From Hyphomicrobiales bacterium (GTDB lineage: Bacteria > Pseudomonadota > Alphaproteobacteria > Rhizobiales > Rhizobiaceae): 64,000 bases of DNA. A program made the position numbers and the translations under genes. Of this stretch, positions 35,720 through 43,917 are shown one piece after another (positions within the stretch are counted from its first letter, which is position 1; every line of letters starts with the position of its first letter). The notes beneath the pieces were generated by a model, which was not told the DNA's origin, made no database searches, and saw nothing but the letters and a program-made list of their open reading frames with translations. The stretch is from NCBI GenBank assembly GCA_900466575.1, contig UBMP01000011.1, forward strand, positions 248,001-312,000. The letters are read 5' to 3'.

Positions 35720-35755
35720 ATAAAATCAAAATGCGCGGGCCATTCCGCCCGCGCA
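35720..35755 (-). terminator. Terminator of the NMT1-type ABC operon
   Basis: On the minus strand, perfect 9-base arms TGCGCGGGC/GCCCGCGCA with a 6-base loop are followed by TTTTGATTTTATG, a good T-rich tail. Located ~125 bases after the binding-protein stop. Confidence 0.75.
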
Positions 35756-35880
35756 CCATTTCTGAGCTTAGCGCACCCCTGCGCGCATTTGGACGCGCAA
35801 AGGGCGCTCTACCGGTTCTGACCTGCGCATCGCGCCGGGCGAATATCGATTCCGATTTTCACGCCGTTGCGCCAGACCGT

Positions 35881-36867
35881 TTACTTCTTCAGAGCAGCGT
35901 CGGTGATTTCATGCGTCCAGGCGCCTTCCGGCTTCTTGGTGATGATCTTCTGCGCGAGAACGGCAGCTTCCGTGCGGTTATAGGCAGCTTCATCAAGAAC
36001 GCCGGTGGAGTCGCCCAGGAGCTTCGCCACTTCGCCCATCATATAGACCTGGTGTTCCTTGGTCTGCGCGCCGGTGGAGTCATTGTCGAGAACAATGCCC
36101 GCAGCTTCTTCCGGGTGATCCTTGGCATAGGCCCAGCCCTTCATCGAGGCGCGCACGAACTTGACCATGTTGGCCTTGAACTTGGCGTCCTTGAGCTTGT
36201 CGCCGAGGACATAGAGGCCGTCTTCGAGCAGGTTGGCGCCCATTTCGGTGTAGTTGAACACGGTGAGCTTATCGAGCGTGAAGCCGGCATCGATGGCCTG
36301 GCCGAGCTCGTTATAGGTCATGACGTGGATGCAGTCGGCCTGCTTCTGGATGAGCGGCTGCACGTCGAAGCTCTGCTGGAGAACCTTGACGCCGTTCGGG
36401 CCGCCTTCGGTGGAAATGCCTTCCTTGTTCATCAGCGCGAAGAAGGGCACTTCGTTGCCGAAGAACCAGACGCCGACCGTGTGGCCCTTGAAGTCGGAGA
36501 TCTTCTTGATCGGGCCATCCTTCGGGCAGACGATTTCGAGACCGGCATTCTTGTAGGGCTGTGCGATGTTGACGAGCGGCACGCCCTTTTCGCGGGCGGC
36601 GAGCGCTGCACCCATCCAGTCGACGATGACGTCGGCGCCGCCGCCGGCGATCACCTGTTCGGGCGCGATGTTCGGGCCGCCCGGCTTGATGTCGACGTCA
36701 AGGCCTTCTTCCTTGTAGAAGCCTTTGTCCTTGGCGACAAAATAGCCGGCGAACTGGGCCTGCGTGACCCATTTCAGCTGCAGCGTTACCTTTTCGGCGG
36801 CGTGAGCGGCAACGCCGGACAGGGCGAGCGCCGTGCCGAGCATGAGCGAAGCAATTGTCTTTTTCAT
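35881..36867 (-). CDS. NMT1/SsuA-type ABC transporter, substrate-binding protein
   Basis: 328 aa periplasmic protein: signal peptide MKKTIASLMLGTALALSGVA (cleavage after AHA), then KVTLQLKWVTQAQFAGYFVA followed by KDKGFYKEEGLDV, the standard start of the NMT1/ThiY family that binds thiamine precursors, riboflavin, alkanesulphonates or pyrimidine-like compounds. No TPP riboswitch is visible upstream of the operon. It sits beside dihydropyrimidinase and RutR, so a pyrimidine or related substrate is a fair inference. Last gene of ATPase-permease-permease-SBP. Confidence 0.88.
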   Translation of the reverse strand: MKKTIASLMLGTALALSGVAAHAAEKVTLQLKWVTQAQFAGYFVAKDKGFYKEEGLDVDIKPGGPNIAPEQVIAGGGADVIVDWMGAALAAREKGVPLVNIAQPYKNAGLEIVCPKDGPIKKISDFKGHTVGVWFFGNEVPFFALMNKEGISTEGGPNGVKVLQQSFDVQPLIQKQADCIHVMTYNELGQAIDAGFTLDKLTVFNYTEMGANLLEDGLYVLGDKLKDAKFKANMVKFVRASMKGWAYAKDHPEEAAGIVLDNDSTGAQTKEHQVYMMGEVAKLLGDSTGVLDEAAYNRTEAAVLAQKIITKKPEGAWTHEITDAALKK

Positions 36868-36936
36868 TGTTCAACCCTCTTTGTGTCTCCCGTCCACCAC
36901 GGACGGAACTTTGATTGAGGCAGGTGAGCCTGCCTT

Positions 36937-37809
36937 TTACCTCTGCCCCCCACGGACAGAGGGATGCCAGAACGTGACCTTGCGCTCGATCAGCGCGACG
37001 ATCCCGTAGAAAAGCGAGCCGGCGATGGCTGCGGCGAGAATTTCTGCCCAGACCATGGCGGTGTTCATGCGGCCCATTTCGGTCGAGATGCGAAAGCCCA
37101 TGCCGACCGAGGGCGAGCCGAAGAATTCCGCGACGATGGCGCCGATCATGGCGAGCGTCGAGTTGATCTTCAGCGCGTTGAAGATGAAGGGCCATGCGGC
37201 CGGCAGGCGCAGCTTCAGAAGCGTCTGTGGCCAGGAGGCGGCATAGGTGCGCATCAGGTCACGTTCCATGTGGCCGGAGGCGGCAAGGCCGGTGATCGTG
37301 TTGATGAGCATCGGGAAGAAGATCATCGTGACGATGATCGCCGCCTTGGAGGGCCATTCAAAGCCGAACCACATGATCATGATCGGGGCGAGACCGACGA
37401 TGGGCAGCGCCGAGACCAGATTGCCGAGCGGCAGGAGGCCCGCCTTCAGGAAGGGCGAGCGATCGATGACGAAGGCGGCGAGAAGGCCCGCGCCGCAGCC
37501 GATGGCATAGCCGGGCAGAACCTCCTTGAAGACCGTCTGCCAGACATCGACCCCGATGATCGGCAAGGCATTGAGGGCGGCCGCGACGATGACGCTCGGG
37601 GCGGGGAGCAGGATCTCCGGAATCGCAAGCCCGCGCGCCAGCAATTCCCAAAGCGCCAGCAGGCAAATGCCGAAAATGGCCGGCACGGCAAAGCCGATCT
37701 GCCGCTCGGCGGCAGGGCCCGCCGGTCTCAATCGAACGAGATATTCGTTCAGCGCCCAGCTTCCGAGCCAGACGGCAAGCGCGACGATGATGACGACAAT
37801 CGCGCTCAT
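36937..37809 (-). CDS. ABC transporter permease (SsuC/ThiX-like), second
   Basis: 290 aa with about seven helices and the BPD_transp_1 coupling region (HMERDLMRTYAASWPQTLLK, then LRLPAAWPFIFNALK). It resembles the permease of taurine/sulphonate/thiamine-precursor importers. Its ATG overlaps the stop of the other permease gene by 4 bases, so the two probably form a heterodimer. Confidence 0.9.
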   Translation of the reverse strand: MSAIVVIIVALAVWLGSWALNEYLVRLRPAGPAAERQIGFAVPAIFGICLLALWELLARGLAIPEILLPAPSVIVAAALNALPIIGVDVWQTVFKEVLPGYAIGCGAGLLAAFVIDRSPFLKAGLLPLGNLVSALPIVGLAPIMIMWFGFEWPSKAAIIVTMIFFPMLINTITGLAASGHMERDLMRTYAASWPQTLLKLRLPAAWPFIFNALKINSTLAMIGAIVAEFFGSPSVGMGFRISTEMGRMNTAMVWAEILAAAIAGSLFYGIVALIERKVTFWHPSVRGGQR

Positions 37810-38693
37810 GCCGTGGCCTCCGGTCTCGCGCCCATCATGCGATAGACGAGGCGCTCGACGCCGCCGACGATGAACACAAGCAGGCCCGCGACGATGGACG
37901 ACACGAAGAGCGCCGCCCAGATCTGGATCGTCTGGCCGTAATAGGAGCCGGACAAGAGCCGCGCGCCGAGACCCGCGACCGCGCCTGTGGGCAGTTCACC
38001 GACAATTGCGCCGATCAGCGAAATGGCGATGCCGACTTTCAGCGAGGCGAAGAGGAAGGGAATGGCGGCCGGAAAGCGAAGCTTCCAGAAGACGTCCGTG
38101 CGGCTGGCATTGTAAGTGTGCATGAGATCGAGCTGGAGGATTTCCGGCGAACGCAGCCCCTTCACCATGCCGACGACGACAGGGAAAAAGGAGAGGTAGG
38201 TGGAAATCAGCGCCTTAGGCAGCAGGCCCGAGATCCCGATGGCGTTCAGCACCACGATCAGCATGGGCGCAATCGCCATGATCGGGATCGTCTGGCTGGC
38301 GATGACCCAGGGCATCATCGACTTGTCCATGGCGCGGTTATGGACGATGCCGACGGCGAGCGCGATGCCGAGCACGGTGCCCAGCGCGAAGCCGAGGAGC
38401 GTGGCGGAGAGTGTGATCCAGGCGTGATAGACGAGCGAGCGCTTCGACGTGATGCTCATCGTGGCCGTCGAATTCCAGATTTCGGTGACGATCTGGTGGG
38501 GTGCGGGGAGGAGCGGCTTGTCGAGGCGGTATGACTTCAGCCACATCTCTTGTGTCGTTAAAACCTCGCCCTTACGGGCGGCTTCTTCGACGGCGATCGT
38601 GCGGTTCATGAGAAGAGCGGCGGCGTACCATGCGGCGATGATGACCACCAGAACGGCGAGGACGGGCCAGACTTTGGTGCGGAGCGTTTTCAT
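37806..38693 (-). CDS. ABC transporter permease (SsuC/ThiX-like), first
   Basis: 295 aa inner-membrane permease with the same family layout: an N-terminal helix (VWPVLAVLVVIIAAWYAAAL), then the six-helix core with IASQTIPIMAIAPMLIVVLN and the coupling loop HTYNASRTDVFWKLRFPAAI. It is separated from the upstream ATPase gene by a 116-base RIME-like palindrome. Confidence 0.9.
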   Translation of the reverse strand: MKTLRTKVWPVLAVLVVIIAAWYAAALLMNRTIAVEEAARKGEVLTTQEMWLKSYRLDKPLLPAPHQIVTEIWNSTATMSITSKRSLVYHAWITLSATLLGFALGTVLGIALAVGIVHNRAMDKSMMPWVIASQTIPIMAIAPMLIVVLNAIGISGLLPKALISTYLSFFPVVVGMVKGLRSPEILQLDLMHTYNASRTDVFWKLRFPAAIPFLFASLKVGIAISLIGAIVGELPTGAVAGLGARLLSGSYYGQTIQIWAALFVSSIVAGLLVFIVGGVERLVYRMMGARPEATA

Positions 38694-38722
38694 GGGCGGT
38701 GCTCCTGGGCCGCAGCATCATT

Positions 38723-38838
38723 CTCCCGCCTTGAGGGGGAGATGTCTGCGTAGCAGACAGAGGGGGGTACGCCACCCGCCGTCGTGCTTGGGGCACCCCC
38801 CTCTGTCACTTCGTGACATCTCCCCCTCAAGGGGGGAG
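38723..38838. repeat. RIME-like nested palindrome (element A)
   Basis: 116 bases. Outer arms of 24 bases (38723-38746 and 38815-38838) match at 23 positions; inner 13-base arms GACAGAGGGGGGT (38756-38768) and ACCCCCCTCTGTC (38795-38807) are perfect. It resembles the palindromic intergenic repeats of Rhizobiaceae and lies within an operon, between the ATPase and first permease genes. Confidence 0.8.
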
Positions 38839-38855
38839 AGCGGTGGAACATAGCC

Positions 38856-39647
38856 TCAATCATCATAGCTATGCCCCGCCTTCAGCCCCTCGCGAACGCG
38901 GTGGGCAATGGCCAGAAATTCCGGCGTTTCGCGAATGTCGAGCGGGCGCTCCTTGGGCAGCGTCGATTCGATGACATCGGTGACGCGGCCGGGGCGGGGG
39001 CTCATGACGACGATCTTGGTGGAGAGATAGACGGCCTCGGGGATCGAGTGGGTGACGAAGCAGATCGTCTTGTTGGTGCGCGCCCAGAGCTCCAGAAGCT
39101 GCTGGTTCAGGTGGTCGCGGACGATTTCGTCCAGCGCGCCGAAGGGCTCGTCCATCAGGAGAAGGTCGGCGTCAAAGGCGAGCGCGCGGGCAATCGAGGC
39201 GCGCTGCTGCATGCCGCCGGAAAGCTGCCAGGGATATTTCTTGCCGAAGCCGGAGAGGTTGACGAGCGACAGCGTATGCTCGATGCGCTTCTTTTGCTCG
39301 TCCTTGGAATAGCCCATGATTTCAAGGGGAAGGGCGATATTCTTCTCGATGGTGCGCCACGGATAAAGCGCTGCCGCCTGGAAGACATAGCCGTAGGAGC
39401 GGTTCTTGCGCGCATCCTCCGGCGTCGTGCCGTTGACGAGGATCTGGCCTTCGGTCGCGCGTTCGAGATCGGCAATGACGCGCAGGAAGGTCGTCTTGCC
39501 GCAGCCGGACGGACCGATGAAGGACACGAAGTCGCCTTTGCGCACATCGAGATTGACCCCTGTCAGCGCGTTGACGGGACCGTCATTCGTCTGAAAGGTC
39601 AGGCCCAGATTTTTCGCCGAAACGACGGAAGACTGATTTTCTGCCAT
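38856..39647 (-). CDS. ABC transporter ATP-binding protein (SsuB/TauB-like)
   Basis: 263 aa from ATG 39647 (a GTG two codons upstream is possible). Walker A is FIGPSGCGKTTFLRVIADLE, the signature LSGGMQQRASIARAL, Walker B LLLMDEPFGALDEIVRDHL, and the H-loop CFVTHSIPEAVYL. It is the first gene of the importer operon. The 115-base divergent gap to the cupin gene must hold its promoter; I saw no RutR-like dyad there. Confidence 0.94.
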   Translation of the reverse strand: MAENQSSVVSAKNLGLTFQTNDGPVNALTGVNLDVRKGDFVSFIGPSGCGKTTFLRVIADLERATEGQILVNGTTPEDARKNRSYGYVFQAAALYPWRTIEKNIALPLEIMGYSKDEQKKRIEHTLSLVNLSGFGKKYPWQLSGGMQQRASIARALAFDADLLLMDEPFGALDEIVRDHLNQQLLELWARTNKTICFVTHSIPEAVYLSTKIVVMSPRPGRVTDVIESTLPKERPLDIRETPEFLAIAHRVREGLKAGHSYDD

Positions 39648-39762
39648 GTTCACCCAGTGTATTTGTATCTCGCTGGTACGCTGCCGATTTTTGCTTTTTC
39701 GCGTCCCGCTTTTCTTGTTCCCCGGACCTTGCGTCCGTCATTTATGATTGGAGGCTGCCCCT

Positions 39763-40176
39763 ATGTCATCTGGCATGGTTCCCGATTGCAAGACCATCCA
39801 CCCGAAACAGTCCTACGATGGGAAGCAGGGTTTTTCCTATATCGAGGGCATTTCGGCTGAAACCGTGGGCTCCACGGGCATCGCCATGATGCTGTTGACG
39901 ATCCCGCCGGGCGGCCGTGCCAAGGCCCATCTGCATGAGGCGCACGAGACAGCGATCTATATTCTGTCCGGTGAGGCGACGACCTATTACGGCGACAAGC
40001 TGCAGCATGTGAGCGTGCAACGCGCCGGCGACATGTTCTACATTCCGGCCGGAATGCCGCATCTGCCTGTCAATACCGGGACAGAGCCGTGCTCGGCGAT
40101 CATTGCGCGGACAGATCCGCGCGAGCAGGAAAGCGTGGTGTTGCTGCCGGAACTGGATGGCGTGGTTCCGATTTAA
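39763..40176 (+). CDS. Cupin-domain protein
   Basis: 137 aa from ATG 39763 (TTGGAGG 8 bases upstream). One cupin barrel: the first motif PPGGRAKAHLHEAHETAIYI and second motif GDMFYIPAGMPHLPVNTGTE keep the His/Glu/His metal ligands. The reaction is unknown. It is divergent from the ABC importer and convergent with dihydropyrimidinase; its place inside the pyrimidine cluster hints at a role in handling a pathway compound, which is only inference. Confidence 0.85.
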   Translation: MSSGMVPDCKTIHPKQSYDGKQGFSYIEGISAETVGSTGIAMMLLTIPPGGRAKAHLHEAHETAIYILSGEATTYYGDKLQHVSVQRAGDMFYIPAGMPHLPVNTGTEPCSAIIARTDPREQESVVLLPELDGVVPI

Positions 40177-40212
40177 GTCGGAGCCAGCCACACCGTTCTC
40201 TGCCCTGCCTGA

Positions 40213-40237
40213 CGTCTCCCCCACGAGTGGGGTGACG
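40213..40237. terminator. Hairpin between convergent cupin and hydA genes
   Basis: CGTC-T-CC-CCAC pairs with GTGG-GG-T-GACG around a GA centre (outer CGTC/GACG and inner CCCCAC/GTGGGG). It lies 37 bases after the cupin stop. No T-run is present; it may be a remnant of a palindromic repeat. Confidence 0.4.
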
Positions 40238-40298
40238 GCATGCGGCACCCGCAGCTTTCCAATCATTCCGCCCTGGCCGAGCAGTCTCTCCATCAGTG

Positions 40299-41756
40299 TC
40301 AGACTCCCGATGCCGGTATCCCTGTGCGCTGCACCTTGCGCGGCGCGGTCACTTCCTTCCACGTTGACAATGCCGAGGACACCGCCGGGAAGGGGGGCCT
40401 AGCGACGAACTGGCCATGACCTTCGCGGGTCTTGATGCTCGATTCCTCGACGGCGACATAGCCGCGCGTCAGCGTGAAGCGGGGCAGGCCCTTGACCTTC
40501 TTGCCTTCAAAGACGTTGTAGTCGATAGCCGATTGCTGGCTGGCGGCCGTGATCGTCTTTTCTCGGTTTGGGTCCCAGACGACGATGTCGGCATCGGCGC
40601 CGACCAGAATCGCGCCCTTCTTCGGATAGACGTTGAGGATCTTGGCGATGTTGGTCGAGGTGACGGCGACGAACTCGTTCATGGTAATGCGGCCAGTCGC
40701 GACACCATAGGTCCAGAGCATGGGCAGGCGGTCTTCAAGCCCGCCGGTGCCGTTTGGGATCTTGGTGAAATCGCCGACGCCGTAACGCTTCTGTTCGGTG
40801 GTGAAGGCGCAGTGGTCGGTGGCGACGACCTGCAACGAACCCGAGGCGAGGCCGGCCCAGAGGCTGTCCTGATGCTTCTTGTCACGGAAGGGGGGCGACA
40901 TGACGCGCCGCGCGGCATGGTCCCAATCGGCATTGGCATATTCGCTCTCGTCCAGCGTCAGGTGCTGGATCAGCGGCTCGCCATAGACGCGCATGCCGTT
41001 CTGGCGGGCGCGGCGGATGGCTTCATGGGCCTGTTCGCAGGAGGTGTGCACGACATAAAGCGGCACGCCCGCCATGTCGGCGATGATGATGGCGCGATTG
41101 GTCGCTTCGCCCTCGACAGAGGCGGGGCGGGAATAGGCGTGGGCCTCTGGGCCGTTATTGCCTTCGCCGAGCAGTTTCTGCTGCATCTGCGCGACGATAT
41201 CGCCGTTCTCGGCATGGACCAGCGGCAGCGCTCCGAGGGCGGCGCAGCGCTGGAAGGAGGAGAACATCTCGTCGTCATCCACCATCAGCGCGCCCTTGTA
41301 GGCCATGAAGTGCTTGAACGTGTTGATGCCCTTGTCCTTGACGATGGTCTCCATCTCGTTGAAGACCTGCTCGCCCCACCAAGTAATCGACATGTGGAAG
41401 GAATAATCGGCATTGGCGCGGGTCGACTTGTTGTCCCAGCGCTTCAGCGCGTCGATCAGCGACTGTCCGGGATCCGGCAGGCAGAAATCCACCACCATGG
41501 TCGTGCCTCCGGCGAGCCCTGCGCGCGTGCCGCTTTCGAAATCATCCGAGGAATAGGTGCCCATGAAGGGCATTTCGAGGTGAACGTGCGGGTCGATGCC
41601 GCCGGGCATGACGTAGCAGCCGGTCGCGTCGAGCACTTCGGTCCCCGAAAGGTTCGGGCCGATCTCGACGATCACCCCATGCTCGATCTTCACATCGGCC
41701 TTGTAGGTCAGGTCAGCCGTGACGATCGTGCCGTTCTTGATGACTGTGCTGCTCAT
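40299..41756 (-). CDS. hydA: Dihydropyrimidinase (D-hydantoinase)
   Basis: 485 aa. It opens the dihydrouracil or dihydrothymine ring to the N-carbamoyl-beta-amino acid, the second step of reductive pyrimidine degradation. The two-zinc site is complete: DPHVHLEMPF, the carbamylated Lys in FKHFMAYKGAL, PLVHAENGD, YVVHTSCEQA and VATDHCAF. GGGAA precedes the ATG. Its start overlaps the stop of the DUF559 gene (ATGA), so it is probably read through from the hyuC side. Confidence 0.95.
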   Translation of the reverse strand: MSSTVIKNGTIVTADLTYKADVKIEHGVIVEIGPNLSGTEVLDATGCYVMPGGIDPHVHLEMPFMGTYSSDDFESGTRAGLAGGTTMVVDFCLPDPGQSLIDALKRWDNKSTRANADYSFHMSITWWGEQVFNEMETIVKDKGINTFKHFMAYKGALMVDDDEMFSSFQRCAALGALPLVHAENGDIVAQMQQKLLGEGNNGPEAHAYSRPASVEGEATNRAIIIADMAGVPLYVVHTSCEQAHEAIRRARQNGMRVYGEPLIQHLTLDESEYANADWDHAARRVMSPPFRDKKHQDSLWAGLASGSLQVVATDHCAFTTEQKRYGVGDFTKIPNGTGGLEDRLPMLWTYGVATGRITMNEFVAVTSTNIAKILNVYPKKGAILVGADADIVVWDPNREKTITAASQQSAIDYNVFEGKKVKGLPRFTLTRGYVAVEESSIKTREGHGQFVARPPFPAVSSALSTWKEVTAPRKVQRTGIPASGV

Positions 41757-42190
41757 GATGCTGTTCCCTTGGTGTTATTGGTCCGCGCAGGATAAAAGCG
41801 CGTTGCGTCACATCTTTCGGCAATCCTTCCCTCGAGGACCGCGAGGATTGTTTCGAGAACGCTGCGGCGTTCTGTCAGAACTTCGGTATTCCAGAAGCGC
41901 AGAACAGCATAACCTTCGCGGTTCAGCCAATCCGTGCGCCGCATGTCGGCCTGATTTTCGGCGTGCTGCGAGCCGTCTACTTCGACGATAAGGTTCCTCT
42001 TTCGGCAGACGAAGTCGGCGACGTAGGGACCAAGAGGAATCTGTCGTGAGAATTTGTAGCCATTGAGCCGGCGGTTCCGCAGCTCGGTCCACAGGCGAAA
42101 CTCCGCGTCCGGTTCATCTTGACGAAGCTGACGGGCCAACGATGTGCCTCTGGGCGTTCGTTTTGTGAGAGATTTGTTTGGATTGCGCAT
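41753..42190 (-). CDS. DUF559 endonuclease-fold protein
   Basis: 145 aa from ATG 42190. The core PLGPYVADFVCRKRNLIVEV, DGSQHAEN and GYAVLRFWNTEVL is the DUF559 domain, a Vsr-like PD-(D/E)XK nuclease fold (Asp in ADF, Glu in VEV). Function is unknown; such proteins are common near repeats in alphaproteobacteria. An in-frame extension upstream runs through a palindromic repeat and is not counted as coding. It sits between hyuC and hydA and overlaps the hydA start by 4 bases. Confidence 0.82.
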   Translation of the reverse strand: MRNPNKSLTKRTPRGTSLARQLRQDEPDAEFRLWTELRNRRLNGYKFSRQIPLGPYVADFVCRKRNLIVEVDGSQHAENQADMRRTDWLNREGYAVLRFWNTEVLTERRSVLETILAVLEGRIAERCDATRFYPARTNNTKGTAS

Positions 42191-42199
42191 GCCGCACCG

Positions 42200-42360
42200 C
42201 CCCCTCATCCGACCCTTCGGGCCACCTTCTCCCCACGGGGGAGAAGCGGGAGTGTGCCTTGCCGCACTCACCCAACCTTGCCGTATCCCGAAAACAGCAG
42301 ACGCGCATTCCCTCTTCTCCCCATCGGGGAGAAGGTGGCCCGAAGGGTCGGATGAGGGGG
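42200..42360. repeat. RIME-type palindromic repeat (element B)
   Basis: 161 bases bounded by perfect 35-base arms (42200-42234 and 42326-42360, beginning CCCCCTCATCCGACCCTTCG). Each arm also takes part in a local hairpin (CTTCTCCCC/GGGGAGAAG at both sides). This is the common Rhizobiaceae intergenic mosaic-type repeat. It fills the gap between hyuC and the DUF559 gene. Confidence 0.88.
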
Positions 42361-42383
42361 TTGCTCGCGCCGCCATCATTGGC

Positions 42384-43634
42384 TCACTCCACAATCCCCG
42401 CCGTCTCCACCACGGCCCTGAGCAGCACATCCGCACCGGCACCTGCCCACTCCTTGGAAATCTCCTCCGCCTCGTTATGCGAAAGCCCGCCGACGCAGGG
42501 GCACATGACCATGGTGGCGCGGGCGACCTTGGCGGCCCAGCAGGCGTCGTGGCCGGCGCCGGAGATGAGGTTCATGTGGCTGTAGCCCAGGTCTTCTGCC
42601 GCCTTGCGGACGGCGGAGACGAGGGTGGGGTCGAAGGTGACGGGATCGAAATGGCCGACGGCCTCGACCGAACAGCCGACGCCGAGGGCCTCGCAGATGG
42701 CGGCCGCTTCCTTCTCGATGCGGGCGCGCATGCCGTCGAGCTTCGCCTGGTCCGGCGAGCGGATGTCGACCGTGAAGATCACCGTGCCCGGCAGCACGTT
42801 GCGGGAATTGGGCGAGAACTTCACCTGGCCGACGCCGCCGACGCAGCCCGGCTGGTTTTCCATGGCCACCGTCTGCACCATTTCCATGATGCGGGCCATG
42901 GCGAGGCCGGCATTGACGCGCATGTTCATCGGCGTCGAGCCGGTATGGGCCTCCCTGCCGGTCAGCGTGAATTCAAGCCACCAAAGGCCCTGACAGTGGG
43001 TGACGACGCCGATCTGCTTCTCTTCGGCTTCGAGGATCGGGCCCTGTTCGATGTGATATTCGAAATAGGCGTGCATCTGCCTAGCGCCCACGTCTTCGTC
43101 GCCGATCCAGCCGATGCGGGCGAGTTCGTCGCCGAAGCGCAGGCCTTCCATGTCCTGGCGCGCATAGGCGTAGTCGAGCGAATGGATGCCGGCGAAGACG
43201 CCCGAAGCGAGCATGGCGGGGGCGAAGCGCGCGCCTTCCTCGTTCGTCCAGTTTACGACGACGATGGGGTGCTTCGTCTTGATGTTGAGGTCGTTCATCG
43301 AGCGGATGACTTCGAGACCGGCGAGCACGCCGAGAACACCGTCATATTTGCCGCCTGTCGGCTGGGTGTCGAGATGCGAGCCGACATAGATCGGCAGGGC
43401 ATCCGGATCGGTGCCGGGGCGCGTCATGAACATGTTGCCGATCTTGTCGACGCCCATGGTGAGGCCAGCTGCCTCGCACCATGATTGGAAGAGCTTGCGG
43501 CCTTCTGCATCCGCATCCGTGAGTGTCTGGCGATTGTTGCCGCCGGCAATGCCCGGTCCGATTTTCGCCATGTCCATGAGGCTGTCCCAAAGACGATCGG
43601 CATTGACGCGCATGTTCTGGCCCGGTGCAGCCAT
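42384..43634 (-). CDS. hyuC: Zn-dependent N-carbamoyl-beta-alanine/allantoate-type amidohydrolase
   Basis: 416 aa M20-family hydrolase (AllC/HyuC/PydC group). Metal ligands are visible in VGSHLDTQPTGGKYDG, NWTNEEGARF, YHIEQGPILE and ISGAGHDACW; dimerisation-domain motif GREAHTGSTPM. ATG 43634 has GAGGAG upstream. In this setting (dihydropyrimidinase, PreTA, RutR) it should hydrolyse N-carbamoyl-beta-alanine to beta-alanine, CO2 and ammonia; allantoate or ureidoglycolate cannot be excluded by sequence alone. It diverges from rutR. Confidence 0.92.
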   Translation of the reverse strand: MAAPGQNMRVNADRLWDSLMDMAKIGPGIAGGNNRQTLTDADAEGRKLFQSWCEAAGLTMGVDKIGNMFMTRPGTDPDALPIYVGSHLDTQPTGGKYDGVLGVLAGLEVIRSMNDLNIKTKHPIVVVNWTNEEGARFAPAMLASGVFAGIHSLDYAYARQDMEGLRFGDELARIGWIGDEDVGARQMHAYFEYHIEQGPILEAEEKQIGVVTHCQGLWWLEFTLTGREAHTGSTPMNMRVNAGLAMARIMEMVQTVAMENQPGCVGGVGQVKFSPNSRNVLPGTVIFTVDIRSPDQAKLDGMRARIEKEAAAICEALGVGCSVEAVGHFDPVTFDPTLVSAVRKAAEDLGYSHMNLISGAGHDACWAAKVARATMVMCPCVGGLSHNEAEEISKEWAGAGADVLLRAVVETAGIVE

Positions 43635-43766
43635 GAAATTTCTCCTCAGTTCCTTGTCTCGGCGCGCCGCTTTTCCGCAGTCTTCGCCCCACTGTTCCGA
43701 CCGGTCTTGCTTTTCTTGTTTTTTCACAAAATCCGCGTTGCGTTTGTAAATTGCATGACGGATAAT

Positions 43767-43782
43767 TTGACCGGTTGGTAAA
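43767..43782. promoter_or_regulatory. RutR-like operator between hyuC and rutR
   Basis: TTGACCGGTTGGTAAA matches the E. coli RutR operator TTGACCA-N2-TGGTCAA at all but two informative positions. It is almost exactly midway between the divergent hyuC (start 43634) and rutR (start 43918) genes. A related dyad occurs before preT. Release of repression by uracil or thymine is known for RutR. Confidence 0.72.
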
Positions 43783-43917
43783 CATTACAGCTTCCGTTGC
43801 TGCACTCAAGACGAAAAAAGCGGTCACATCAGAGAAAATAGTCGATAAGTGCATATTAAGTTCGCAGTGCCTTTTCAAAAGGCAATTCTGCTCACGCGGC
43901 AGACGATGAGGGATGAC

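Larger units (their letters stand above)
35139..35880. other. 742-base gene-poor region
   Basis: No convincing gene. The left part must hold the promoter of the RND operon; it contains an ACGTA-N7-TACGT dyad (35257-35273) in an AT-rich stretch. The middle shows only small dyads (TTTTGC/GCAAAA around 35461-35478). The right part carries two strong hairpins, at 35682-35706 and 35732-35755. Short open frames here lack a ribosome site and recognisable sequence. Confidence 0.5.

Noticed and set aside
38723-38838. CRISPR repeat unit
   Set aside because: A single nested palindrome without regularly spaced direct repeats; it fits an intergenic palindromic element. No CRISPR-like array was seen anywhere in the window.
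39648-39762. TPP riboswitch or RutR site before the NMT1-type ABC operon
   Set aside because: No CUGAGA-type TPP core and no TTTACC-N4-GGT-like dyad could be found on either strand.
42191-42442. N-terminal extension of the DUF559 gene back to 42442
   Set aside because: The extra 84 codons run through the palindromic repeat and into the hyuC end; the domain and length fit the ATG at 42190.
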